Positions 51,201-60,000 of a stretch of 60,000 nt of DNA are shown piece by piece. Each line of letters begins with the position of its first letter. The stretch's first letter is position 1. The translations under genes were made by a program, and so were the position numbers. Origin of the DNA: Tubiluchus corallicola (Eukaryota > Priapulida > Priapulimorpha > Priapulimorphida > Tubiluchidae); the NCBI GenBank assembly GCA_030141605.1, contig JAQGDQ010000306.1, positions 101,501 to 161,500 of the forward strand, in the 5' to 3' direction. Under the pieces are notes generated by a model. It was not told the origin of the DNA and searched no databases. It saw nothing but the letters and a program-made list of their open reading frames with translations.

Positions 51201-54200
51201 ATGCTGTACTCCTCTACCTGCCCTTGGCAGGTTAGATTTACCGTACAACGTACAGTATAAGGCATATTAGAACACTTTGTGATTAATGACCCATTCGCTG
51301 CAGTCGCCGCAATTTATCGGACGAGTTCATAGTATGTCCTATCACTTGAGATTATTCGTGTCATTACGAATAATTCCTCCGACAATCACAGGTGGTTTTT
51401 CTTTGATGACTTTTCATCCTTCGCGTCTGCTTTTTAACGTATTACGAATGCATTTTTCAGCTAAGCCAGACAATATTAGCTTCTCATAGTCATCTCTCAT
51501 GTTTAGTATACCTCACTGGGTGTTTGCGGTAATAAAGCAGTGGCTTCATGATGTATGTGTTATTATTGTGCGTATCATACTGTTATGACCTCACTCTAGG
51601 GATTTAGTTCTACATTATAATAGCACAATAATAGGTATTGCAAGCGATTTGTAATAGTAACACTAATAACATTGATAGTGACAGAAATTATTATAACAGT
51701 AATAAATGGTAGTACTATTTCAAGTGCTAATGAATTGCACCGTCGAAAATAATCAGACGCTAAGTAGAATAAATTGCTAGCTCATTTGCAAAATTATCTT
51801 AGTTATGCAGTATGCTCATTGGTTTCTAGGAAAATTAAACTGTTTCCAAACTGCTAGGTCTAGCGCCGTGTAATGAGGCGCATGATTTGGCCTAATTGTT
51901 TAAGCTGCAGTTCTGAGTGTTGTTCTGAGTTTTTATTTTCATATTTTACATCTGCTCTGTAGTGATTTGCTTTTTCCCTGAAATAATAAAAATTGTTGTA
52001 GTAAATATTTCATTTGCTTATAAAATGATTACTATCATTATTACCAGTGTATCCAACGCTTATAAAATGCCAGTCATGCCATGGTGAAGGCCCGAGATAG
52101 GAGCCAAAACGTGAGAATTAAGGCAAACTGCTCAATTTGCACATGGGTCTAATAATCTTTGGTTTATATCAGAAGTAAGCCACACCAGATCAGGCATAAT
52201 CAAGTGATAAACACGATCATGCTTGCAGATTTGAATCCAAATTCAGTTAGTCCTGTTTAATTATAAAACGCTTATATAGCATTTTATGTTGATTTATGAT
52301 GTAATGTGACAGATTAGTGTAAAAGACCACTTTTTTAAATTTTGAAAAGACTAATCATATTGACTAGTTGTTTTGTTAAGTAGTTACATTTTTTAGAATA
52401 TATGTATTCATAGCTTGAATCTTCATTAGAGTAGGCATAATAATGTACAGCATAATTACTGTTATTGTAGGAAAGGGAAGGTAATATTTTTAATAAGGAG
52501 CTTCCTGCAACTGGTATTTACAACATAATGTGATGCGACAGGGTAGGAAAATTTTATAAACAAGTTATTTGATGTATTTTTTAACATAAATCTTTTTATT
52601 AGATTTGGGAAGTTTACAATGAAAGGCGATGCATACGTACATATCTTGGGCACACAAGTTATTTGATGTATTTTTTAACATAAATCTTTTTATTAGATTT
52701 GGGAAGTTTACAATGAAAGGCGATGCATACGTACATATCTCGGGCACAAACAAGCTGTAAAAGATGTGAATTTTAACAACAATGGCACGAAATTTCTTTC
52801 TGCTGGATATGACCGTTACATCAAATTATGGGATACAGAAACTGGTAAATGATCTAATTTATATGAATGAAAATAAACAAATTACAACAATTTTGGCAGT
52901 GCAATTTCTATTATTAAGTTCCATTATTTACATTAATAAAAAAATGAAAACAGATCTAATACAATAGTTAGATTAAAAATTTATAAAAATATCATGTTAC
53001 ATAGTAGTATTGGTCTTTTATTTTTGTATAATTACATGTATAATACTATATAGGTTATATAGGTTGCAAAACATGTGAAATAGCCTATATACTATAACTA
53101 ATTCTAAATTTGCAATACGCATCACTCCTGTGCCATTAATTTAAATTTAGGAAAAACTAATTATACATACTGCACAAAGTCATAGCTTCCGTGCAAATTA
53201 TTTTCGTCAAAAACCATAATTTTTTTTCTCCAGGTAAATGTATATCAAAGTATACAAGCAGGAAGGTTCCATACTGTGTCAAGTTTAATCCAGATGAGGA
53301 CAAACAGCATTTATTTGTAGCAGGCACTTCTGACAAGAAAATTGTTTGTGTGAGTATCTAATAATTTATAAAATTTGTTCACCCAATATCCAGTCATTTT
53401 ACCATGTTTCTATAAGGCTGCAAGAAAGTGACAAACACATTTTAGCTGAGTTCCTAAAATGGCTTTCAGATGTCAACTTTAGTGACAAATGTCTAGATTA
53501 ACTAGAATAGAATAGAAATTTATTTTTTACTTGGTCACGTAAATATATGTTTCCTCACTTTTACCGCATTTCCATTACGGTCCATGTGTGGTTAGCAATT
53601 ACTAAAAGTAAAAAATGCTATTATGAATAAATAAACTAAACTAATTGATGTAACTTATTAACAGTCTCATATGTAATTTTATGTTAATTAGATAAACAGC
53701 TGTGCAGAAAATGTTGCTGGATAGATGGCAGCAGTGTTCAATTCCACTCTTGCCACTTTGATTCCACTCTCGATTTCTGTAGTGGAAAACTATGATCGCT
53801 GTAAAATAAATGTTTATGATACATAAATTTTGCAAAGTGGTTTAATCCTTAGACTTTAAAGCAGCCATTGCCTTTTAGAACTAAGTTCTATTATTATGAT
53901 AATCCTATACTGCTCAGGTACTGTAAACTAACTTGCATATTATTTATTTTAGTGATTACAAACAAAGTACAAAGTAAATTATTTCTCATTATGTTTCATC
54001 AGATTTCTGGTCACAATTTATCTTCCTTCTCTACATGTATAAATAGTCACTGTCCATTATTTTATAGTACTAGATATTACAGCTATATCAAACTTCATAT
54101 CAGATTTGACTGATATTATGTAACTGTCTAGTTATTCTTTATTTAAGCTATACTAATTTGAAATGCACTTCTTAATATCTGGTACGATGTATGTTAACAA

Positions 54201-56472
54201 ACCATACGCACTAAATTAAATTTCAATAAATTGACCCCAAGAGTTTTATGCTGAACAAATAATCTTGCAGTGTATGAATATCGAGTAGTTCAGAGTGATA
54301 TTTTTTCAACTTATTATTGATCAGTTTGTTTGCACATTTGCTAGTTATCTATTTGCTGAATAGCGTATCTAATGTACTCTTCTTGCATTAATTTCAGTGG
54401 GACACCAATACTGGGGAGATAGTACAAGAATATGATCGCCACCTAGGTGCTGTAAACTCAATCACATTTGTTGATGACAATCGCCGGTTTGTCTCAACAT
54501 CTGATGACAAAAGTTTACGTGTGTGGGAATGGTAAGCCTATAAAAAATACAGAATCGCTTTTATGAAGTTAATGCCCGACAAACACAATGCAAGATCTGT
54601 CTGCAACAATTTATGTCGCATTGATTTTTTGCTCATTTGCGGGCTAGATAAATGCTGTTTTGCTGGCTTTGTCGCTCACAGATTTTTATCGAACGTGTTA
54701 AATTTTCTGTCTCAGACAAACTCAGTCACTCCCATGTGCGGGTTTGGTACAGAAATTTGTATCAGGCTAAAAAAAAGAAAGATCAAACCAATAAAAATCA
54801 ATCATTTTGTCACGTGTCATCTAATAAGTGTTTAATGAGATTACCTTTGACTCAAACTGTTTCACACAGAAGCTGTTGTGTGCAGACAGATTTTGCCTGA
54901 GATGGTCTGCATTTATTGCCATGCACATATAAGAAAAATTGAAATCGGCTAACAAGCAAACTTTTAATTTTATGAGTTGCTAAACAAGTACTTGTTTTGT
55001 TCTAGGGATATTCCAGTGGACATGAAATACATTGCTGATCCTAGCATGCACTCAATGCCAGCAGTTACATTATCTCCTAATAGTAAGTTACAAATTTACT
55101 TAATTTGAATTTAAATAGGTAAAGTAACTTAAATCTTCATATAAACTAAAGCTAATACTAGTCTTTAATACTGTCTTTGCAAAGTATCAAGTTTTATAAT
55201 TTCATGTGATAAATAACTTGCATATGTTGGCATATGTTTGACATTGTTAGTGAATCCACAATATCTGACCATACCTATAATGTACTAGACAAGGTAAAAA
55301 TGAACAATTTTGTTTAGCTCCAGAGATGCACCACTTACCATAATGGCATTGTTTGAAGATGTGGTGAAAGCTAATATATTTTTCAAAGCTTAGTAATTTC
55401 CTAGCCTTTTGTGGTACCACTTCTAAGTTCTAGAAAAACTCTCTAGTTTTGTCTTATGTCAGTTAAGTATTTAGAAAAACAAAACAGAAAAGAGGAAAAG
55501 AACTTACTATAATTTATATTAATAAATTACTGTTATAACGTCTTTGTTTTTGAGAACAGAGTCACATGCTATTTCGTCACGTATCAAAGTATTCTGTTTA
55601 TTTGTGCATGTGCTCTTTTTTCTGTTTCACAGCAAGTCATTTCTGATGTTGTGTTAATAGTTTAAGGTAAACCACCATTGCTGAAATTTTTATTAAAAAC
55701 ATTTTTTATCTGAGGTAAATGGTTAGCTTGCCAGTCTATGGACAATAAAGTGATGATATTCTCTGCAAGAGAACGATTTAAATGGAACAGAAAGAAAGTT
55801 TTCAAGGGTCATATAGTTGCCGGCTATGCTTGCAGTGTGGATTTCTCACCTGAAATGAGGTATTAATAAGTGTTATTAGTTTAATGAAATACAGTTAAAA
55901 AGTTGTAGTATTTTATTTTATTGTTGATTGCTAATCAACTAATGGGCTTAAAAATGTGATAAACATGGAAACATGGGGAGTAAAAATATTCATAAATGTA
56001 TGCTGTAGTGCTGCCATACTATGAATTTACTATTTTTGTATTACTGTAGTTTTAAATGAATAATAACAACAGACAATTGTAGCACTTGACCTCGAGGAAG
56101 CAAATGAACTTAATACACCATACTGAACTCAAAGAGAGTAAATGAAGAATGTTTTTATTTCTATAAACAATTTTTACATTTTATGTAATATATTTGGTTG
56201 AGTAGTTCTCTGAATGATGTTGTGAGTGAATTTATAGATGACTTTTGACAAAAGGTTCCTTTACTTAATTTACATTTTTATTTTATACTTTCAGCTACTT
56301 AGCTTCTGGAGATGCAGATGGAAAGGTTTTCGTTTGGGACTGGAAAACCACAAAATTATTTAGCAAGTTTGTGGCTCATGAAAATGTTTGCATCAGTGTT
56401 TTGTGGCATCCTCATGAAACTAGTAAACTAGTGACGGCAGGATGGGATGGACTCATTAAGTACTGGGATTAA
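30296..56472 (+). CDS. CDC40: Pre-mRNA-processing factor 17 (CDC40/PRP17)
   Basis: Thirteen exons: 30296-30469, 31983-32069, 33479-33605, 35753-35833, 36691-36833, 37325-37421, 38748-38962, 52697-52844, 53234-53349, 54398-54531, 55006-55082, 55715-55859 and 56295-56472. Phases agree at every junction and yield 573 residues; human CDC40 has about 579. I chose the ATG at 30296 ([16 protein letters not shown]) because the acidic serine-rich start fits the family; an earlier in-frame ATG at 30200 adds an unrelated hydrophobic leader. The N-terminal half carries conserved segments ([56 protein letters not shown]). From about 275 onward there are seven WD40 repeats, ending [10 protein letters not shown]. 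The protein is a spliceosome component of the second catalytic step (C-to-C* complex), acting in the nucleus. Intron 7 is 13.7 kb and holds a GPCR gene on the other strand. The start of exon 8 is tandemly duplicated. Confidence 0.97.
30617..30958 (+). mobile_element. LINE 3' tail
   Basis: The stretch ends in AATAAAACTGAATTGAATTG followed by more GAATT units. Such a short tandem-repeat end after a poly-adenylation-like signal is the usual 3' terminus of CR1/L2/Rex-type LINEs. The upstream few hundred bases are probably its 3' coding end and UTR, but no clear protein motif is readable, so the left border is arbitrary. It lies in CDC40 intron 1. Confidence 0.5.
34925..35590 (+). pseudogene. LINE reverse transcriptase C-terminal relic
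   Basis: In shifting frames the plus strand reads [19 protein letters not shown] and [11 protein letters not shown], then [19 protein letters not shown], then [18 protein letters not shown]-like words, and [19 protein letters not shown]. This is the 'thumb' and C-terminal tail of Jockey/CR1-type LINE polyproteins ('LG..I...L.W..H', 'R..LEY...VW'). At least three stops and several frameshifts interrupt it. AATAAACTG near 35562 may mark the 3' end. It lies in CDC40 intron 3. Confidence 0.8.
37599..38349. mobile_element. MITE-like element with CACTA ends and TA duplication
   Basis: The left end TA-CACTAGAATTCGCATAATA and the reverse complement of the right end TA-CACTAAATTTGATTAATA form imperfect terminal inverted repeats. 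TA lies on both sides, a Tc1/mariner/pogo signature. Inside the right end, GCTTAATAAATCCATTTAG resembles the GCTTAATAAACTCAC motif of the Tigger at 8945. The word CATAAATAAACAATA occurs twice (near 38100 and 38216). There is no transposase. I read it as a non-autonomous Tigger-type element in CDC40 intron 6; the imperfect ends leave some doubt. Confidence 0.45.
41541..41895 (-). pseudogene. RTE-type LINE 3' coding relic with GAA tail
   Basis: The minus-strand translation runs [38 protein letters not shown], a stop, then [20 protein letters not shown]. This matches the end of RTE/BovB-type reverse transcriptases, where the stop replaces the Trp of 'MLRWM.G.TRRD+I+N..IRG'. The frame breaks soon after. 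On the same strand the element ends in a (GAA)n run (41541-41556), the simple-repeat tail typical of such elements. It sits in CDC40 intron 7. Confidence 0.85.
44012..45433 (-). CDS. Rhodopsin-class GPCR, orphan (peptide-receptor-like)
   Basis: A single uninterrupted frame of 473 codons encodes a seven-helix receptor. The N-terminus (1-65) is extracellular with several N-glycosylation sequons (N9, N24, N30, N39). Helices lie roughly at 66-89, 100-125, 136-163, 184-203, 243-267, 296-318 and 337-359. Class A landmarks are GN at 79-80 (N1.50), AVADF with D109 (2.50), DRY at 164-166, P251 (5.50), P313 (6.50) and NFYAY at 353-357 in place of NPxxY. There is a Ser/Thr- and charge-rich C-tail of over 100 residues. 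The pattern is closest to FMRFamide/myosuppressin-type peptide receptors, but this is a family-level impression only. There is no Cys at position 3.25 and none in the second extracellular loop, so the usual disulfide is absent. The gene is intronless and lies within CDC40 intron 7 on the opposite strand. A possible minus-strand polyadenylation signal (AATAAA) lies at 43435-43440. Confidence 0.9.
   Translation of the reverse strand: MSTIESIENNTFDKMFSNSIMLTNISDAFNDSVIDFNDNGTSSPKVVMKVTLDYVRLGVAIHRIYKIAMPTILVLGFIGNTINLVTLWGRRKELASVSYTYLRGMAVADFMIIVQYSIYLATQFLIKIWERTKILAVYNAFFHYSFMNGFIAMSNLLIAAVTVDRYISICHPLKALSMRSHVKARITVIVIVLVAFLLQIPEFISRRITQFLDRRHNVTYWDAVSNKRITTMVWYSLVWPWFYEFVVHLVPIGSLLILNPLIVIAYKKSAMKRHSLTQTQETSSESAKRIREERHLTILLGSISVIFLLLTIPICTTKISQHLKHYGLFHNNTKYEISVHAANLLEAVNYAINFYAYSVSNSTFRKAVRNTMASPIKCMLLQTVKKGKHSLSNSRPSADTAATHVSYELRTSIKKEMQRSSANNRNWKLFKQDQNESRLKLEPRDREEDISSYENCAMMQNQMRYEPGISTHL
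48103..48120. repeat. (AAAT)n microsatellite
   Basis: Four consecutive AAAT-type units (ATAAATAAATAAATAAAA) lie in CDC40 intron 7. Confidence 0.8.
48481..48906 (-). pseudogene. LINE reverse transcriptase C-terminal fragment
   Basis: A 141-codon open frame on the minus strand contains [54 protein letters not shown] and [20 protein letters not shown]. These match the region after the palm domain in CR1/Rex/Jockey LINE polymerases ('LG..I...L.......L..F....N.....F', 'K..LF...C.S.YG..LW.L', 'R+IW.LP..TH..LLP...'). It is 5'-truncated relative to a full element, with the usual catalytic FADD motif not visible. The frame is still open, so the copy may be fairly young. It lies in CDC40 intron 7. Confidence 0.85.
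49250..49800 (+). repeat. Degenerate tandem repeat, ~143-base unit, about four copies
   Basis: The landmark GAGTCRGAT followed by CCATTTTAATTCAAGATGGCG-like words recurs at about 49321, 49462, 49608 and 49751, a spacing of 141-146 bases. Each unit also carries TTCGCAATGGATCATCATGAAA and AATATACTAG words. The copies are diverged by substitutions and small indels. There is no coding signal. It looks like a short satellite array inside CDC40 intron 7. Confidence 0.8.
52561..52748 (+). repeat. 94-base tandem duplication spanning CDC40 exon 8 acceptor
   Basis: Copy 1 (52561-52654) and copy 2 (52655-52748) differ by one base in their first 90 (CTTGGGC versus CTCGGGC). Each contains the polypyrimidine-like tract, the TATTAG acceptor and the first ~50 bases of exon 8. 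Only copy 2 runs on into the complete exon. Use of the copy 1 acceptor would read [17 protein letters not shown] and then hit a TAA within about ten codons. Confidence 0.95.
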
Positions 56473-58383
56473 AGACTTCTCCCATTTCCATGCAAAATAC
56501 AAACAAATGAATCACTTTTATTATTTGCATAGTAAAATGTACTGTAAAATGTTTGATAAGTATAATTTTGTATGTAGTGTACATGTAAAAAAAAACATTG
56601 TAAAAACATTGTGAAAATTTAATGATTGCTATTTAAGCACTTCTCTGATACCTGGGTAGTGCTGTTCTAAACTTACGCAAATATTGTAAGAGAAAAGACA
56701 ACACGTAACGTTGTTGGTCATCGTAACTAATTCTCAGCAGAATTATATAATTCATGTGATACTGTTTTCTTATCTTACAGTGATCATCTGAAACCATTTG
56801 GGATATATTCTTCTTGCAAGGGGATTATATATATATATATGTTGCCAAATTGTTGCTAATTTAATGTAATCTGTGAAAAATGTTCATGAAGTGGTCGTTT
56901 CCCACTTTTTAGTAAATCAAGTAACTCATAGTCATGTCTTGTCATGGAGCAACCTAATTATAAATTAGTGAAAGTCACAAAGAAAAATGAGCTTGTTTGC
57001 ACCTTTACCCGTGATTCAAGTCACTCTGCAAAATATAGAAACTCTGAATTCTGCAAAAAATCAAAATCGTTATGTATGAGCAAACGAATGGAAAAGCAAA
57101 GTCGTATGCAAACAGTGCAGCAAAAATCTTCGTGACACCCAATTTAGTACTCACATTGGTTAGTTCAACAATGTACATTACATAATATAATAAACTTATA
57201 ACTCATAATAACTATAGAATTAGTCTGCAAAAATGTAAATAAAGATTTATGCCACATTAACTGAAATTTTGATGCTATCACTAGAATTTTTTGAGACTGT
57301 AAATTTGTCCATAGTTTATTAAACCATTGGGTATGCACCATTTTGGTAGTTTAGCAATTACGACAAGCAATTGTGTCTGTTGCAAAAAGTATTTTGAAGA
57401 TTCTTTTTAAATTTGTATGGTCTAAGGCTCGACTACGCTATGGGGTTTCCACTGAAAAGAGTGGCACTCAAAGTTGATAATCATGCATGTCGTGTATCAA
57501 GGATGATAGCAGTGTATGTGACACCTTTACGTTGAAAAATAGGCAACAAATACAATTTTACAACAGAAGCAGTGGTCACGTGCAAAAAATTCAAGACTTG
57601 GATAAATCTCACCGAGAAAGCATATCCCTCGAAAATTACACGGATTGAATTTGATCAGTATCACATAATATGCCTGTAATTATAAGCAAATGGATGACCG
57701 ATTTAACGGTATGTTACCTCAGTAACACTTGACTTTTCAGAAATACTTAAACAGTATCAAAGAAACTGATCCAAAATTCTAGATAGTGGCAGGGCCTCGA
57801 TGCATGTAAAATTTGGACTGGCCATCAATTCCTGTGACACGAACACAAAACCTGGTACACCTTCGTGCAATTTCACTAATTCACTGAGTAGTATAGCGGT
57901 CATAATACGACTATGCTGTTTCAGGCCAAGCATTTTAAGCTGTCATTTTGTTGTGTAAACTATTTTTTATTTATTATTCAAACGTAATTAAAAAATTTTA
58001 TTCGGGCAAAAAAGAAATGCTAAATAAATTGGTGATTTTGCTAAGTTTATTTTCCAAGAGTACAGCCAATGCATAATTGTTGTCAATGGCGTTATGCACG
58101 ACGCGTGGTCGATAACCAAGTTTGCACGGCTCATAAAAATTGCTGTTAATTTTGTTTACCGCTCACTTAAAATGATTAGTATTCCAGTATAACGCGTATG
58201 CCCAATTGCCCATACTTGCAATTTCGTTTGCTGTAATCACTCTGGAAGCTAATTTCCCGTTTCGGGGAAGGTTGACCAACATACGCTGCTTTTATTTTTT
58301 ACTCTAATCTCAGTCGAAGAGTTAATTGTACATAACAATGACAAACCTGCATTGTTTACATATGTAATTATGCAAATAATATA

Positions 58384-58449
<66 letters not shown>

Positions 58450-58564
58450 TGCCTTAAAAAGATAACTTTAGTAAGTTTTGGATTTAAATTTAAATTTAAA
58501 GTCGTCGGAAGAAATTCAAAATTATCTATGTATGTGTTATAAAATCATAAAGAAGTAGATTTGA
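56473..58564. other. CDC40 downstream region, non-coding
   Basis: Immediately after the CDC40 stop comes AT-rich sequence with AATAAA-like signals around 57188 and 57239, candidates for its polyadenylation site. No second gene was recognised. A small open frame at 56944-57135 has no family resemblance. Confidence 0.6.
58391..58446. repeat. (AT)n microsatellite
   Basis: An uninterrupted AT dinucleotide run of about 56 bases. Confidence 0.95.
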
Positions 58565-58825
58565 GTGGTGAAATTTTTTGTGCTATGGCTCCATTTGATA
58601 GTACCCGGAGTAACTATTCGTTCAAACGTTTTGCAAATTGTACAAAAAACAAGTAAAAAGCAGTTTGCAAGTTTTTTTTCAAATCGGATTGTTCACATAT
58701 GGAATTCACTTCCAAATTCTGTAAGTAGTTCTACGCTTGTGACAGCAGCAAATATTAAATTATTTCACGAAAGGTTTCGTTTAGTTGTTTTTGATAAGTT
58801 TCTCAAATATAAAAGTCAGATGTAA
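58565..58825 (+). pseudogene. LINE polyprotein C-terminal fragment
   Basis: An 86-codon frame reads RSNVLQIVQKTSKKQFASFF, then SNRIVHIWNSLPNSVSSSTL and NIKLFHERFRLVVFDKF. The motif 'FFSNRVVN.WNSLP..VV.A.S...FK.RLD' is the conserved C-terminus of Jockey/CR1/L2-type LINE proteins. Only this end is present, as expected for a 5'-truncated insertion. The frame is open to a TAA at about 58825. Confidence 0.85.
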
Positions 58826-59199
58826 GCAGTTTTTCCCTTTGTGTCTCATCAAAACTCAAATATTAATTTATTTTGAGTGTTAATAAATTAAATTAAGCTA
58901 AACAATATGGCTTCTTCGTGCAACGTCAATTTTTCCTATCTGTTAGTGAAAAAACGTCCCGCAGCGTTAATTATTCGAGGCCTGTTGCGCCTGAAATCTC
59001 CAATAGCATAACTGTTCAGTCTTGCTCTGTTGATCAAGCAAGAAAACTGCGAATACACGATTTTTATTACGTTTTAATGTAGCATATTATAAAAGATTTA
59101 AATCACGTATAATGTACAGGCATAGGCTAGACACGCTTCTACTGTAGTTTCACATTGTTTCAATTATTTAGCTGCTAAAACTGAATCTGAGTAAATCAC

Positions 59200-59560
59200 A
59201 CAGCGACGGAATGTGCGAAATTTGTAACTATATGATAAGCCGGGAATATGCAATCTGCGTGTACACGTGATGATCCGGCAGACGCGGTAAATCCAGAATG
59301 CGCAAAATATCTGAGCTGTAATGATTTGTAAGGTGCAGTAAATCTTGAATGTGCGAAGAGTAAGATCATCTCATGATCTGGAAGGTACAGTAAATTCGGT
59401 GCGAGCGTGTAATGATTTATTAGGTGCAGTAAATCTTGAATGTACAAAAATGAAATAGGTGGCATATGATGACCTGTCAAAATGGATAAATCCTAAAAGT
59501 GCGAAAGAGGTGGGCATATGATGATTCGTTAGATGTGGCAAATCCGGAATGTGCGAAATA
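59200..59560 (+). repeat. Degenerate short tandem repeat with GAATGTGCGAA core
   Basis: Words such as GTGCAGTAAATCTTGAATGTGC, ATGATTTGTTAGGTGC and GCATATGATGA recur about seven times at 45-60 base intervals between 59207 and 59556. The copies are diverged and the period varies. A related word (CCAGAATGTGCAGAATAT) occurs at about 46191. No coding signal was recognised. Confidence 0.65.
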
Positions 59561-60000
59561 AAAGTAAACTAAATAAAAAACATTTATTCAATTAACGTGC
59601 TATTCACCAATGTACTACCCAACCACCCAGCTAACTGCATTTTATTACCAATATTCGAGAATGCGGGCGCTTTGCACATAGTGTTTTTCTTTCATGTAAG
59701 CCAACGGGTTTCCGTTAAACTTTGTGTAAGATTATTTATATGTTTCAGTGGCGGCTCGTGTATAGGTACTGTGGAACTGCAGCAACCACATGTCTGAGAT
59801 AACACGCTGTACGCTGCACTGCTAGTAAGAAAAAGTACTGTCGCTCACACAGTTTGTTATCAGGTGTCACGTGCTTAAAAACCGTGTACCGGCATATTCT
59901 TGAACTGCGGGTTTTGTTTAGGATTTTATCAAGTTTATGTATAAATTTTTGTGTGTTTGTTTCGTTTCACACAGTATTAGAACAATGGCTAAAAATTTCT

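Noticed and set aside
52603-52654. Copy 1 of CDC40 exon 8 as a genuine coding exon
   Set aside because: It has no donor site of its own and reads into a TAA shortly after the duplicated part, so it cannot contribute to a full-length protein.

Overview
This is an AT-rich stretch of an invertebrate animal genome. The case for a metazoan is: spliced genes with GT-AG introns, a WAVE/SCAR gene and a PRP17/CDC40 gene each close to human length, a rhodopsin-class GPCR, and many non-LTR retrotransposon and Tigger/pogo remnants. I cannot name the phylum. I see no operons, CRISPR arrays, rRNA or intact tRNA genes.

Layout. (1) 1-4.4 kb: no confident gene; a fold-back inverted repeat lies at 452-617. 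(2) 4.4-13.4 kb, plus strand: the last six exons of a gene whose end resembles the C-terminus of vault PARP (PARP4) or the related VWA5-type proteins. Its introns hold a 0.22 kb tandem duplication, a short Tigger derivative, and a 2.9 kb Tigger/pogo element that itself carries a 1.1 kb nested element. (3) 13.4-17.2 kb: intergenic. (4) 17.2-22.2 kb, minus strand: a complete eight-exon WASF (WAVE/SCAR) gene, 555 aa. (5) 22.2-30.3 kb: intergenic DNA between the divergent WASF and CDC40 genes, with microsatellites and several MITE-like elements. (6) 30.3-56.5 kb, plus strand: a complete thirteen-exon CDC40/PRP17 splicing-factor gene, 573 aa. Its 13.7 kb seventh intron contains an intact, intronless GPCR gene on the opposite strand (44.0-45.4 kb), plus LINE relics and a ~143 bp satellite-like repeat. 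(7) 56.5-60 kb: non-coding, with a (TA)n tract, a LINE 3' coding relic and a short degenerate tandem repeat.

The genes do not form one pathway. WASF drives Arp2/3-dependent actin assembly, CDC40 acts in the second step of pre-mRNA splicing, the PARP4-like protein may associate with vaults, and the GPCR is an orphan, probably a neuropeptide receptor. The most interesting local structures are a tandemly duplicated splice acceptor plus exon start in CDC40 (the upstream copy leads to a stop), a GPCR lacking the usual extracellular disulfide cysteines, and a nested transposon whose empty site is preserved in a related copy nearby.
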